A stretch of 64,000 bases of DNA from Archivesica marissinica (GCA_014843695.1 CM026390.1:53782121-53846120), one strand, 5' to 3'; positions 1 through 12,002 are shown, numbered from the stretch's first letter. The notes: generated by a model not told the origin, from the sequence alone. Program-made: numbers and translations.

Positions 1-109
1 ACTCTAGAATAAACCCTATATACAGTGATACATCCCCTAAGTAAGCTGGTTTTACATTCTTTGTTCTATACATATGTATATATAAATGCTTTAAATGTTG
101 AGTATGTTG

Positions 110-1554
110 CAGGGCCTCCGCTGTCTATCGCCACTGGCGCCAATTTTGGCAAAAGTGGCTCCAAATATTCGAAAGTGGCGAATATGTATGGCGCCATGAT
201 TTAAGTGACCCGAAAATTCGTTCTCGAGTCGCGCGTACCACGAGTCGCAGGGCACAGAAATGTCGATAACCAGCTCAATCAATACACGGTCAAGATTGTT
301 TATTGCTCGTTAGTGGGATATGAATGACACGATGTGAGAAGATAATTGGGCAAGTATGCTCGATCAATTAGTTAAGAAAACACCTGGCATCATGTATATT
401 TGAAGTGTGCCGTGGATACAACAAATTAACAACAATTACGGCACGATTTTGATGATAAAGACACCGACCTGAATGTTTACAGCACTCGACAAATTCGGCC
501 GTTTTGATTTTGATCAGCTGTTAATTACGCTAGTTTGCTGTTTTGCAAACGTTTTTTGTGATGATCTCTTAATTACCGTGATCCCAACAAAGGTGAGGAA
601 ATTGATTGTTTATCAATAATTTCTGCTTGCCCAGCAGGAAACTCAACGTGCCCGGTGAAAAATCACAACGTTTCTTGAAATTGACATTTTGTGTCTGTGA
701 TTCGAAAGCCGTGAACACGTTTTATTATTATATTACGGACTTGCGTCATTGGGTTTTATAGCACAATGAATTATATTTAAACGTGCTCGACTATACAGAT
801 AATCTATGTTCTCGTAAGAGACAGAGGTGCACTGAATCGGTAGTAACGTCAATTTTCTGGAAAATTCGGAAATTCCACATCTATTTTTAGACACGCACTT
901 GTTAAATGAAACTTGTAGTGGTTATTTGCCTTATAGACGGGCTTGCTGATGATCAATGTAGTACTATGCTGTAATTAGTGTACCAGTCAATTGACTATTA
1001 CGTTTGAAGTTACAATTTAATGCCTCGGGGAAAACATCTGTCACAGATTAATTTATGGCTTCGGATTATCGGACAATAGCGGCAATCAACAAGGATCAGT
1101 CAAGCAGGTCGCATATCTTATCTTACTTGTGGCCCCTGTTTCCACTGTTGAGTGTGAAAGGGGGTTCAGCAGGCAAAATCTCATCAAAACTTGCCTGAGA
1201 AACTCTCTGGCAATGCCCACATTTAACAACCTGATGAGAATTTCTATTGATGGCCCTGGTCTTGAGGACTTTGAATTTGGGGGAGCATTTTTTAAGTGGA
1301 AGTCCATGAAATCCAGAAGAATGCTCTTAACACCTTTATGAGAGATTTTTATTTGTATGAATGTAAAGAATAAAGAATATATGAGAACACAATAAAGAAT
1401 GTTGTAATACAAAGAAATTGAGCCTTTCGTTTGTTGTTGTAGTTTATTTTATATTGGCTCCAATTTTAGCTTATATGGCTCCAAAGTGGCTCCAACTTTT
1501 TGAAAGTGGCGACAGAGGTGGCTCCACTTTAAAAAAAAGCCAGTGGAGGCCCTG
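110..1554 (+). mobile_element. hAT DNA transposon remnant
   Basis: The ends carry an inverted repeat: CAGGGCCTCCGCTG at 110-123 and CAGTGGAGGCCCTG at 1541-1554 (13 of 14 positions pair). Inside both ends, subterminal copies of a GTGGCTCCA-like motif recur (about 150-180 and 1455-1530). The 3' part encodes the end of an hAT transposase. No clean 8-bp target duplication is visible. The element interrupts a 22-bp minisatellite, whose units occur just left (about 76-109) and right (from 1560) of it. About 800 bp of the interior (300-1085) shows no recognisable coding sequence, so it is defective. Confidence 0.75.
1102..1341 (+). pseudogene. hAT transposase C-terminal dimerisation fragment
   Basis: A reading frame ending in TGA at 1339-1341 encodes about 79 residues with the hAT family C-terminal signature: PVSTVECERGFS, then IKTCLRNSL, NLMRISIDGP and LEDFEF. 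This is the dimerisation region found at the end of hAT transposases and related zinc-finger proteins. The catalytic core and BED finger are absent upstream, so it cannot be an active transposase. It lies inside the terminal inverted repeats at 110 and 1554, which supports it being the element's own remnant rather than a host gene. Confidence 0.75.
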
Positions 1555-2224
1555 TAGTTGGGTATAATGCCTTAAATGTTGAGTATAAATGCCTTAACCC
1601 ATTCAACACCAAGTAACTCACATGGACTGGTCCATGATATTCATAAACCAATAAATGAATCAGAAAATCACAGTTGGACAAGTTCATTTATCAAAATGGG
1701 TAATTATGTCTAAAAATAGTCATATCACTGGCAAAAAGTGCAGATCCTGATGAGACGGCTCGTCACGAGCCAGCTCATATGGATCTACACTTTTTGTAAG
1801 CCTATTTAGAGGTCTGTGGTGTTGAAAGGGTTAAATGTTTGGTATAAATGCCTTAAATGTTGAGTATAAATGCCTTAAATGTTGGGTATAAATGCCTTAA
1901 CTGTTGGGTATAAATGCCTTAACTGTTGGGTATAAATGCCTTAAATGTTGGGTATAAATGCCGTAAATGTTGGGTATAAATGCCATAAATGTTGGGTATA
2001 AATGCCTTAAATGTTGGGTATAAATGCCTTAAATGTTGGGCATAATAAATGCCTTAAATGTTGGGTATAAATGCCTTAAATGTTGGGTATAATAAATGCC
2101 TTAAATGTTGGGTATAAATGCCTTAAATGTTGGGCATAATAAATGCCTTAAATGTTGGGTATAAATGCCTTAAATGTTGGGTATAATAAATGCCTTAAAT
2201 GTTGGGTATAAATGCCACAAGTTT
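1555..2224. repeat. 22-bp minisatellite
   Basis: Units close to AAATGTTGGGTATAAATGCC plus TT repeat about 20 times, with some units lengthened by AATA (for example near 2043, 2090 and 2138). The array is interrupted by a TTAA-flanked element at 1594-1834, and divergent units continue left of the hAT remnant at about 76-109. The array therefore predates both insertions. Confidence 0.9.
1594..1834. mobile_element. TTAA-flanked MITE, piggyBac type, copy 1
   Basis: The element is bounded by TTAA at 1594-1597 and 1831-1834. Its ends read CCCATTCAACACCAA and, at the right, TGGTGTTGAAAGGG, an inverted repeat. It has no coding capacity. TTAA target duplication with CCC/GGG ends is typical of piggyBac-mobilised MITEs. 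It used the TTAA present in every 22-bp minisatellite unit as target. A second copy lies at 9152-9397, about 80 percent similar by eye. Confidence 0.8.
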
Positions 2225-2325
2225 AAACATTATTTATTTTACAATGATTGCGCGGATGAAAGCGTAAATATGGTCATTCGTGTGGGAGGAAATCGGAGTA
2301 CCCGGAGAAATCATCTCACATCTTA
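2225..2325 (-). mobile_element. SINE family D, internally deleted fragment
   Basis: This copy carries the tail side (GTTTAAACATTATTTATTTT) and body (GGTCATTCGTGTGGGAGGAA, GGAGTACCCGGAGAAA) of the family seen complete at 29953-30178, 58957-59172 and 61608-61827. The segment between GATTGCG and the GGATGAAAGCG motif is deleted, and the tRNA-like head is missing. Confidence 0.7.
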
Positions 2326-2548
2326 AATGTTGTGCATAAATGCAATAAAGAGTTCTATACAAATATCGTGTATGTCCTCCTTGGGCTCTAGAAATGATGC
2401 ACATGTACCGGTATGGATTACACGACTTTTTATGCCTTTTTAAAATACTGAAAGACAATCTACAAGTAGCTTGCTTACTCCTTCCACACGTAAACCAATA
2501 TGGTTTTACTGTATACGGTTAATGTATATTATTGTATTCCTGAATATT

Positions 2549-2925
2549 AATATGTGTAAATACATGTAGCATAATACTGGGGAATAAAATATGAGTAAAT
2601 ACATGTAGCATAATACTGGGGAATAAAATATGTGTAAATACATGTAGCATAATACTGGGGAATAAAATATGTGTAAATACATGTAGCATAATACTGGGGG
2701 ATAAAATATGTGTAAATACATGTAGCATAATACTGGGGAATAAAATATGTGTAAATACATGTAGCATAATACTGGGGAATAAAATATGTGTAAATACATG
2801 TAGCATAATACTGGGGAATAAAATATGTGTAAATACATGTAGCATAATACTGGGGAATAAAATATGTGTAAATACATGTAGCATAATACTGGGGAATAAA
2901 ATATGTGTAAATACATGAATGTTTT
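2549..2925. repeat. 39-bp minisatellite
   Basis: About nine copies of a 39-bp unit containing GTGTAAATACATGTAGCATA and ATACTGGGGAATAAAATAT, nearly identical to each other. Because 39 is a multiple of three, it opens long frames on the minus strand (repeats of MYLHIFYSPVLCY and of HVFTHILFPSIML). These show no other coding feature. Confidence 0.92.
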
Positions 2926-3214
2926 CCTTACAGTTAATGTATACAAAACAGCTGTATGATTTTTTCCCATGTTTTGTGTCAACCTTTTTCTGAATGCTTT
3001 GACTGCATCTTTTGGTCTGAAATACAAGATACAAGTACTTGATTATACAAAAAACATACTCTCCACAATGTTTAATTATTCTACAACCACTGTGAAACAA
3101 ATTAAAACAAGAGACTAGCACTCCCCCCTCCCTCCACGCTCAGCCCTGCTACTGACCGCCATGACCACATGCCTTGACCTATTCCCAAAATCAAAACACT
3201 TCCCCCTGAAACAA

Positions 3215-4905
3215 CACTCTAAATATCCATAGGACAAACACTCTAAAAATATCCATAGGACCAACACTCTAAATATCCATAGGACAAACACTCTAAATAT
3301 CCATAGAATTAACACTCTAAATATCCATAGAATTAACACTCTAAATATCCATAGGACCAACCCTCTAAATATCCATAGAACCAACATTCTAAATATCCAT
3401 AGAACCAACACTCTAAAAATCCATAGAACCAACACTCTAAATATCCATAGGACCAACAATCTAAATATCCATAGGATTAAACTCTAAATATCCATAGGAC
3501 CAACACTCTAAATATCCATAGGACCAACACTCTAAATATCCATAGAACCAACACTCTAAATATCCATAGGACCAACACTCTAAATATCCATAGAACCAAC
3601 ACTCTAAAAATACATAGAACCAACACTCTAAATATCCATAGAACAAACACTCTAAATATCCATAGGACCAACAATCTAAATATCCATAGGATTAAACTCT
3701 AAATATCCATAGGACCAACACTCTAAATATCCATAGGACCAACACTCTAAATATCCATAGGACCAACCCTCTAAATATACATAGGACCAACACTCTAAAT
3801 ATCCATAGGACAAACACTTAAATATCCATAGGACCAACACTCTAAATATCCATAGGACCAACACTCTAAATATCCATAGAACCAACACTCTAAAAATCCA
3901 TAGAACCAACACTCTAAATATCCATAGAACAAACACTCTAAATATCCATAGGACCAACAATCTAAATATCCATAGGATTAAACTCTAAATATCCATAGGA
4001 CCAACACTCTAAATATCCATAGGACCAACACTCTAAATATCCATAGGACCAACCCTCTAAATATACATAGGACCAACACTCTAAATATCCATAGGACAAA
4101 CACTTAAATATCCATAGGACCAACACTCTAAATATCCATAGGACCAACACTCTAAATATCCATATGACCAACACTCTAAATATCCATAGGACCAACACTC
4201 TAAATATCCATAGAACCAACACTCTAAATATCCATAGAACAAACACTCTAAATATCCATAGGACCAACAATCTAAATATCCATAGGATTAAACTCTAAAT
4301 ATCCATAGGACCAACACTCTAAATATCCATAGGACCAACACTCTAAATATCCATAGGACCAACCCTCTAAATATACATAGGACCAACACTCTAAATATCC
4401 ATAGGACAAACACTAAATATCCATAGGACCAACACTCTAAATATCCATAGAACAAACACTCTAAATATCCATAGGACCAACAATCTAAATATCCATAGGA
4501 TTAAACTCTAAATATCCATAGGACCAACACTCTAATATCCATAGGACCAACACTCTAAATATCCATAGGACCAACCCTCTAAATATACATAGGACCAACA
4601 CTCTAAATATCCATAGGACAAACACTTAAATATCCATAGGACCAACACTCTAAATATCCATAGGACCAACACTCTAAATATCCATATGACCAACACTCTA
4701 AATATCCATAGGACCAACACTCTAAATATCCATAGGACCAACACTCTAAATATCCATAGAACCAACACTCTAAATATCCATAGAACCAACACTCTAAATA
4801 TCCATAGAACCAACACTCTAAATATCCATAGGACCAACACTCTAAATATCCATAGAACCAACACTCTAAATATCCATAGGACCATCACTTTAAATATCCA
4901 TAAAG
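3215..4905. repeat. 24-bp minisatellite with higher-order structure
   Basis: Roughly 70 units of ATATCCATAGGACCAACACT plus CTAA. Variant units (GGATTAAACTCT, GACAAACACT, GACCAACCCTCT, ATATACATAGG) recur in the same order, so blocks of about 12-13 units repeat at about 3460, 3666, 3953, 4262 and 4485. The 24-bp period (8 codons) produces spurious open frames on both strands, such as NTLNIHRT repeats. Confidence 0.93.
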
Positions 4906-5000
4906 TTTCATCATTATTCACCAACAACATTTTGAGTTATCCTGCTAATGCACAGACAGACACAATCAACCAAAACCAATTACCTGTTCCTAGATACAGG

Positions 5001-5136
5001 GGTTAACAACTTATATTAATTACTCTCGTTGGCAAGGATGACTGTGTATATGTGGTCATTCATATGCAAGGAAATATATGTAACTGGAGTGAACCCATCT
5101 GTTCAATCTGGCATCCACTGTACCATCTCACCTGGC
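5001..5136 (-). mobile_element. SINE family D, diverged fragment
   Basis: It matches family D in CAACTTATATTAATTACTCT followed by CGTTGG, ATATGTGGTCATTCAT, and CCACTGTACCATCTCACC. The middle (GGAGTACCCGG box) is heavily mutated. It lies between the 24-bp array and the 59-bp exon-derived array. Confidence 0.6.
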
Positions 5137-5210
5137 AGTATACATGTACGCCACAATATTTGATATGAACAATATTGTCAGAAATAACAAAAGCTACATA
5201 TCTTTTATTC

Positions 5211-6994
5211 TTTCATCTGTTTCATTAATGTTGTCACATACTTCCATATACAACACCCAGTACTTACCCTTCAGCTGTTTCATTAATGTTGTCACATACT
5301 TCCATATACAACACCCAGTACTTACCCTTCATCTGTTTCATTAATGTTGTCACATACTTCCATATACAGTGCCCAGTACTTACCCTTCATCTGTTTCATT
5401 AATGTTGTCACATACTTCCATATACAATGCCCAGTACTTACCCTTCATCTGTTTCATTAATGTTGTCACATACTTCCATATACAATGCCCAGTACTTACC
5501 CTTCATCTGTTTCATTAATGTTGTCACATACTTCCATACACAATGTCCAGTACTTACCCTTCAGCTGTTTCATTAATGTTGTCACATACTTCCATATACA
5601 ACGCCCAGTACTTACCCTTCATCTGTTTCATTAATGTTGTCACATACTTCCATATACAATGTCCTGTACTTACCCTTCATCTGTTTCATTAATGTTGTCA
5701 CATACTTCCATACACAATGTCCAGTACTTACCCTTCATCTGTTTCATTAATGTTGTCACATACTTCCATATACAACGCCCAGTACTTACCCTTCATCTGT
5801 TTCATTAATGTTGTCACATACTTCCATATACAGTGCCAAGTACTTACCCTTCATCTGTTTCATTAATGTTGTCACATACTTCCATATACAACACCCAGTA
5901 CTTACCCTTCATCTGTTTCATTAATGTTGTCACATACTTCCATATACAGTGCCAAGTACTTACCCTTCATCTGTTTCATTAATGTTGTCACATACTTCCA
6001 TACACAATGTCCTGTACTTACCCTTCATCTGTTTCATTAATGTTGTCACATACTTCCATATACAGTGCCCAGTACTTACCCTTCATCTGTTTCATTAATG
6101 TTGTCACATACTTCCATATACAGTGCCCAGTACTTACCCTTCATCTGTTTCATTAATGTTGTCACATACTTCCATATACAACGCCCAGTACTTACCCTTC
6201 ATCTGTTTCATTAATGTTGTCACATACTTCCATATACAACGCCCAGTACTTACCCTTCATCTGTTTCATTAATGTTGTCACATACTTCCATATACAACGC
6301 CCAGTACTTACCCTTCATCTGTTTCATTAATGTTGTCACATACTTCCATACACAATGTCCTGTACTTACCCTTCATCTGTTTCATTAATGTTGTCACATA
6401 CTTCCATATACAACGCCCAGTACTTACCCTTCATCTGTTTCATTAATGTTGTCACATACTTCCTACACTGTCTGTACTTACCCTTCATCTGTTTCATTAA
6501 TGTTGTCACATACTTCCATATACAGCCCAGTACTTACCCTTCATCTGTTTCATTAATGTTGTCACATACTTCCATATACAACGCCCAGTACTTACCCTTC
6601 ATCTGTTTCATTAATGTTGTCACATACTTCCATATACAACGCCCAGTACTTACCCTTCATCTGTTTCATTAATGTTGTCACATACTTCCATATACAACGC
6701 CCAGTACTTACCCTTCATCTGTTTCATTAATGTTGTCACATACTTCCATACACAATGTCCTGTACTTACCCTTCATCTGTTTCATTAATGTTGTCACATA
6801 CTTCCATATACAGTGCCCAGTACTTACCCTTCATCTGTTTCATTAATGTTGTCACATACTTCCATATGCAGTGCCCAGTACTTACCCTTCATCTGTTTCA
6901 TTAATGTTGTCACATACTTCCATATACAACGCCCAGTACTTACCCTTCATCTGTTTCATTAATTTTGTCACATACTTCCATATACAACGCCCAG
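5211..6994 (-). repeat. 59-bp minisatellite made from TOM1-like exon 2 end and its splice donor
   Basis: About 30 copies of a 59-bp unit. Read on the minus strand, each copy contains the last part of TOM1-like exon 2, from TGGGCGTTGTATATGGAAG to ACAGATGAAGG, then the donor GTAAGTAC, then directly the next TGGGC. Units therefore encode [17 protein letters not shown] up to a consensus donor. The genuine exon, with its acceptor, is the rightmost copy (6944-7028); it reads CDK where the units read CDN. The leftmost unit (5211 on) has lost the donor. Some units near 6460-6530 are shortened. The junction shares ACTGGGCG with the exon, suggesting duplication at microhomology. Confidence 0.9.
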
Positions 6995-7028
6995 TTCTCT
7001 GATGGCTGTGTTCCATCTGTCGCTTTCT
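6944..7028 (-). CDS. TOM1L2: TOM1-like coding exon 2
   Basis: 85 nt, entered in phase 1 and left in phase 2. The acceptor is TTGTAG at 7029-7034. Its 3' 46 nt and donor are the source of the 59-bp array that follows in the intron. Reading past the donor gives an immediate stop (GGG TAA), so failure to splice would truncate the protein. Confidence 0.88.
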
Positions 7029-10000
7029 CTACAAGAATGTAAAACAAGAATCGTCTCACTAATTTCACCATTTTAAAATCATAAAAAATGAATTGCTATT
7101 GTTGAATCTAACATGTTATTGAAAACAAACAACAGTACATTCCAGAGGTAACTGTAATTGAAAAACGGTGTAATTTGACTGTCAAAATATTCTTGTAGAC
7201 ACCCAGTACACACAAGCCAGCATGAATAACTGCACCCTATATTACAAGAATGTTCCTTGACTGTGGAAGTTGCCTTTAGTTGGTAATGAATTCAATGTAC
7301 ACACGTCAAATATTCAGAATAATGGTAATTGAGAGATTGGAGTACTGTACTACAATGTATCTCAAATATTACCAGACTGGTCAACACTTGCAACACAAAA
7401 ACGTGCGCTTAAAATCATAAATTCCAACAGAACAGGTCTTAATATAGCCTGATGTGACATACAAGATCAAATGACAGTAACACAATAATATACCTGCCAG
7501 TCTGCCACACCACACACAAAACCAATCATAATTAAGGGGGCATACATTGCACCTTAGATATCATAGATATTGACCCAATACTGTGATGTTAACAATCTGT
7601 CAGCAAGCCTCTTTTTTATTTATCAAATTAACTACATGTATTGGCTAAAATACAATGTTTAGACTTAATAATGTATTGTTAATTAGCAAGGCTCTAGAAC
7701 ACATAGATTATTTTCTGTAACACATAATTGCATGTACATGTATAGACCATAATTAATGTACAGTGTATGCCAATAGTTCACACAATTACATTTTGGGTCA
7801 ATATCTAGTTAATAATAGAGCGTTTTTAAGGTTGTTTATGTCTACGGTAACATACCACACTGCTCATTTTACATAGCATATAATATATATGTAGTGTAAA
7901 TAATATATTGTTCCTTCTGCATAGCATATATATATAGGTAATACAATGTTCCTTATGCATATATACAAGCATATATGTAAATAATACATTGTTCCTTCTG
8001 CATAGCATATATATATAGGTAATACAATGTTCCTTATGCATATATACAAGCATATATGTAAATAATACACTACTTCTGCATAGCATATATATATAGTTAA
8101 TACAACGTTCTTTATGCATATATACAAGCATATATGTAAATAATACACTACTTCTGCATAGCATATATATAGGTAATACAATGTTCCTTCTGCATAGCTG
8201 CAAGCATATATGTAAATAATACACTACTTCTGCATAGCATATATATAGTTAATACACTGTTCCTTCTGCATAGCTGCAAGCATATATGTAAATAATACAC
8301 TACTTCTGCATAGCATATATATAGTTAATACACTGTTCCTTCTGCATAGCTGCAAGCATATATGTAAATAATACACTACTTCTGCATAGCATATATATAG
8401 TTAATACACTGTTCCTTCTGCATAGCTGCAAGCATATATGTAAATAATACACTACTTCTGCATAGCATATATATAGTTAATACACTGTTCCTTCTGCATA
8501 GCTGCAAGCATATATGTAAATAATACACTACTTCTGCATAGCATATATATAGTTAATACACTGTTCCTTCTGCATAGCTGCAAGCATATATGTAAATAAT
8601 ACACTACTTCTGCATAGCATATATATATAGTTAATACACTATTCCTTCTGCATAGCATATATGTACAATAGTATGGTACAGTGTATTTACACTGCCAATT
8701 GAACGCATGTAATAATACATAATCTGGTATGAACACATATCACTAGAACAAAATACATGTATGTTTCTGAGTGTCCATAGCTACATATCATCCACAAAGC
8801 GTTTCAAGGCATCGTAAGGCCTCCAGGGACGCGCTGGCTGACCTGTTGATAGGTGTGTGGTTTCGATGTTTGAATGATTATTAAGTATTTTCAAGTCCAA
8901 CTGTCCCTTCTTAGAACAGTACTTCTTGCATTAAATGTATATAGAATATCCACCTCAAGTTACACTTGAGAGGAATTAATATAAGTTTACAATGTATGTA
9001 ATTTGTTACATTTTTTGTGTTTATTGGAATAAATACGGTTTAAACCAATAATACATAATAATAATAATAAATAGTTATTTTCGATGATCGCAATTTAAAG
9101 CGGCTCTGTTAATTTTGAATCTGAGAAAAATGGCTGCCATTTTTATTCAGTTTAACCCATTCAACCCCAAGTAACTGACATGGACTGGTGCATGCTATTT
9201 TTAGACCAATAAATTAATAAGAAAATTACATTTGGACCAGTTCATTTATCAAAATGGGTAATTTTATCTAAAAATTGTAATAATTATTACTGGCAAAAAA
9301 GTGCAGATCCTAATGAGACGGCTCATTACGAGCCGGCTCATCTGCATCTACACTTTTCATAAGCCTATTTAGAGGCCTGTGGGGTTGAAAGGGTTAAAGA
9401 ACACTTAGCAACCACCCATGCGCATCTGCAAACCTGACGACTACAAGAAATTCATAATCATTTTCGTCAGCATATCTTCCTTACCGTACATGTGAAACCC
9501 ATCACAGGTATGTAGTCATATTCCTCCTATAATGTCTATTTCAGTTATAATTAATGATTTTGACCTCAACCTTTAATTGGCTTTCCCAGTTGTAGTGCCT
9601 ATTTCATATTACATGTACAAGTATTTAGATATTCCATAGCATGAGTATATATAAGCTTGAGCTCGCTTTGAGGCTTTGCCATATTCATATTTTATTTATC
9701 GTTTCCTACATAGCTATATTAAATGTATTTGAGAAAGTTTCTATTAAAATGTCCAATTATGCTCAGGATCTCATTCTGCATGAAAATTATTTGACAGCCA
9801 ATAATAACACTATATTTGTACCATAAAAATATAACATGTCCAGGAGAAAGAAAAAACCCTTCCATACACTTTTCCATGTGAGTGGCGGTTTGACCAGGGG
9901 GTATGCTTGAAGGAACACCCATAATTACTGGGGTGGGGGGGTTCTAAAGGAAGCCTGGGGTGGGGATAGATTATGGGTAGAAACATCTTCCATGGGGCAT

Positions 10001-11769
10001 ATTGTTTTCTGGAATAGCCCAGAGGAGCAGTTAGGGTCACATGGTTAGTCAGATCAAGAAATCAAAATATGACAGAGCTGTATCTATACGATATAGAAAC
10101 CAATACTGGTGAAATGATTCTGCATGACTGACAGTTCCTCAGATTTCTTCATATGAAGCCAAGAGTGGAGTTTGCTTTAAGCAGATGTTATTAATATGGG
10201 TACACCATCCGGATATGATGATTCCCAGGTAAAGACAGGTTGGCAACTTGGTACTTGTTGCAAGAATGAGTTGTTAAGTTGGCCTGTAATTCTCTACTAG
10301 ATGCGGCCATCATGCCTATCACCTTCTTGAAGATAGGCATGATATATATGATAGTTCTGCCAGTCCTGGGCAGTGTACTTTAAAAGCAGCTAGGCAGAAC
10401 AATTTGGGGCTGCCATAATCAACACAGCAAACAGCTACCAGGTATATATTGAATGAATGAATGAACCCTGTATATATTGAATTGCTCTATGGTAAGGATA
10501 ATTGGCAATGTCCGGAGGGAGATGGTTCCAATGATAAGTGGTTCTTGGAAAAAAGGAAAAACTTGTAGTAGTCTGTTGTTGCTGTAATTAACAAATAGCT
10601 TAAGGAATGGCAATGGCATGTTGGTGAGGAGAGGAGAACTAGGTAATTCTTAATGGGGATAGCAACAAGATCATTGTGAATTTTATACATAAGGGATAAC
10701 CTCCTGTCAATAGATTCAATATGCCGGAGATATATTATGAGTAGATTCAGGGAATGGAGAAAAGTAACCAAGCCCAAGTCAGAGTTCGAACCCACGACTG
10801 GCTGATCTTCCATTACCTGGAGGCGAACACTCTACTGTGTCGCTATAAAATCTAGCTCTATAGCGAGACAGTATAAGTCTCCCTATATACCACTACACTC
10901 CTCCCCTCTTCATATGTTTTGAATCCAGACATCAACCGTTCATACAGAAATTCAACAGAGTATAGTCCTCTCCAACCGAAGTACAAGTCTGTGTAGTCAA
11001 ACATGGGCACGAAAAACACTTCTGACACCATTAAATTGACAAAGCCCAAGTCGTGGGTTCGAGCCCCAATCCTCCATTACCTGAAGGCGAACACTCTACC
11101 GCTCTATAGCGAAGTATAAGTCTCCCTATATACCACTACAGGAGCATGGCTGTAACACTAGTCAGCTATTATCCAACAGGCTGCTCTTCGCTGGACAACG
11201 TCAACTTGATCTACAAGTGTTTGGTCATGGGATAACCAAATCTTCAAGCCATATTCCAGCTGGAGTCTCACTAGAGTCTAGTAAGCCATGGACTTAAGTG
11301 GTTCGGACGTTTCTACGTAGAAACCATAACGTTTTGTTTGCTTTCTTTATTGACCTTCTGATGTGATTATCACACAAATGCTTATTTGAGATATAAATTT
11401 ATATATATCTAACAATGCTTTTAGTTAAACATCAGCTTAAGTTAATATGTACAAATGGACAAAATGAATGAAACTATGACAACACTTCTAAAATAATATC
11501 TGTTGAAATCATGTGATTTACTGATTATGAATTTCTGCTGATACTTTTTTGTTTTTGTTTACATTTTTGTATTTTTGACAGGTGAATATAAAGGCAACAG
11601 CCAGTACGTGTGTGCTGTGTAATTTATTTAGAAATAAGATGTGACAGCTGGTTGAAAATAATGAAAGTGGTTTCATTTAGCCGAATATATTTGTAATATA
11701 ATGTAATTTACCGACTAATTGTCCAACCGGAGTTGAAAGAGGATTCCCGTGCCCGAAGAGTGCAGCCAT
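6944..11769 (-). CDS. TOM1L2: TOM1/TOM1L2-like VHS-domain adaptor, N-terminal exons
   Basis: Two coding exons are visible on the minus strand. Exon 1 (11712-11769) begins [19 protein letters not shown] and ends at donor GTAAAT; exon 2 (6944-7028) follows acceptor TTCTTGTAG and reads [19 protein letters not shown], then [10 protein letters not shown], ending at GTAAGT. The join (phase 1, G then AG) makes a Glu codon and restores the family motif GQxxEKATDG. This is the first helix region of the VHS domain of the TOM1 family, endosomal adaptors that bind ubiquitin, Tollip and clathrin. The GAT domain and C-terminus are not in the window; exon 3 must lie left of position 1 or be unrecognised. 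The start ATG has A at -3. Intron 1 is 4,683 bp and full of repeats. The gene is divergent from DRC3. TOM1 versus TOM1L2 cannot be told from this fragment; the neighbourhood favours TOM1L2. Confidence 0.85.
7035..7859. other. Intronic sequence, nothing recognised
   Basis: AT-rich sequence within intron 1 of the TOM1-like gene. I see no exon, no known repeat family and no array in it. Confidence 0.5.
7860..8665. repeat. 76-bp minisatellite
   Basis: The later units are 76 bp: CTGCAAGCATATATGTAAAT, AATACACTACTTCTGCATAG, CATATATATAGTTAATACAC, TGTTCCTTCTGCATAG. There are about ten copies, more variable at the left (7860-8160) where ATATATACAAGC replaces AGCTGCAAGC. It lies in intron 1 of the TOM1-like gene. 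No splice-site material is recognised in the unit. Confidence 0.9.
9152..9397. mobile_element. TTAA-flanked MITE, piggyBac type, copy 2
   Basis: TTAA at 9152-9155 and 9394-9397 flank ends CCCATTCAACCCCAAG and GTGGGGTTGAAAGGG. It is the same family as 1594-1834, including the internal quasi-palindrome around GAGACGGCTCATTACGAGCC. Confidence 0.82.
9838..10025 (-). repeat. Dispersed repeat, unclassified
   Basis: The minus strand begins CTGGGCTATTCCAGAAAACA and continues with C-rich runs, a layout I associate with a common invertebrate repeat. Only one end (GGAATAGCCCAG on plus) is well defined. It contains no coding sequence. Confidence 0.3.
10430..11360 (-). pseudogene. LINE C-terminal fragment, split by SINE heads
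   Basis: On the minus strand, [20 protein letters not shown] and VAIPIKNYL (about 10640-10730), with degraded sequence to about 10430, match the C-terminal domain of non-LTR retrotransposon polyproteins of the jockey/CR1 type. Sequence at 11140-11360 continues the same region toward the RT side (the GCTGCTCTTCGCTGGAC motif shared with 15210-15226). About 340 bp of tRNA-like sequence separates the two parts. No intact frame remains. Confidence 0.7.
10770..11140 (-). mobile_element. Two tRNA-like SINE heads (family E) inside LINE fragment
   Basis: Two partial copies of one sequence occur at about 10770-10910 and 11040-11140. Read on the minus strand, they include GGTAGAGTGTTCGCCTTCAG and GGGGCTCGAACCCACGACTT, resembling tRNA A- and B-box promoter elements, and share GTAGTGGTATATAGGGAGAC on their far side. 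The intervening 130 bp is unique in the window. Confidence 0.5.
11712..11769 (-). CDS. TOM1L2: TOM1-like coding exon 1
   Basis: 58 nt: 19 codons plus one base. The [10 protein letters not shown] core matches the conserved TOM1 N-terminus. An alternative donor four bases earlier (GTCGGT) would not restore the EKATDG frame, so the GTAAAT donor is chosen. Confidence 0.85.
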
Positions 11770-11779
11770 TTTTCTACAA

Positions 11780-11787
11780 TGACGTCA
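11780..11787. promoter_or_regulatory. CRE-like palindrome TGACGTCA next to TOM1-like start codon
   Basis: A perfect TGACGTCA octamer lies 10 bp upstream of the TOM1-like ATG, in the presumed 5' UTR or core promoter. CREB/ATF sites often sit near transcription starts. No TATA box is evident. A single 8-mer can occur by chance, so the role is inference. Confidence 0.35.
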
Positions 11788-12002
11788 CAAGTACCTGCTA
11801 ATGAGTTAATGCTAATTTTAGAAACTGGTGTCAATTCCCTTACATTTTAGCATGTATTTTACGAACTATCACATTTTGTGGATACTGTGTCTTGTATTCA
11901 TATACGCTGTCCAATTTATTTTCCATGTATTGTCAAAACTGTAAGAATCGACAAAACTGTTGTTTCGGATAAAACCTGTACCTTATCGGAGTCTTCCGCA
12001 AT

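Noticed and set aside
1086..1412. 108-codon minus-strand frame
   Set aside because: It is the antisense of the hAT transposase fragment, which has the recognisable protein signature on plus.
2506..4930. Minus-strand frames MYLHIFYSPVLCY and VLWIFRVL repeats
   Set aside because: 39-bp and 24-bp tandem arrays with periods divisible by three; no independent coding evidence.
3215..8665. CRISPR-like regular repeats
   Set aside because: Units abut or vary as a whole; there are no unique spacers of constant length, and the context is a spliced eukaryotic genome.
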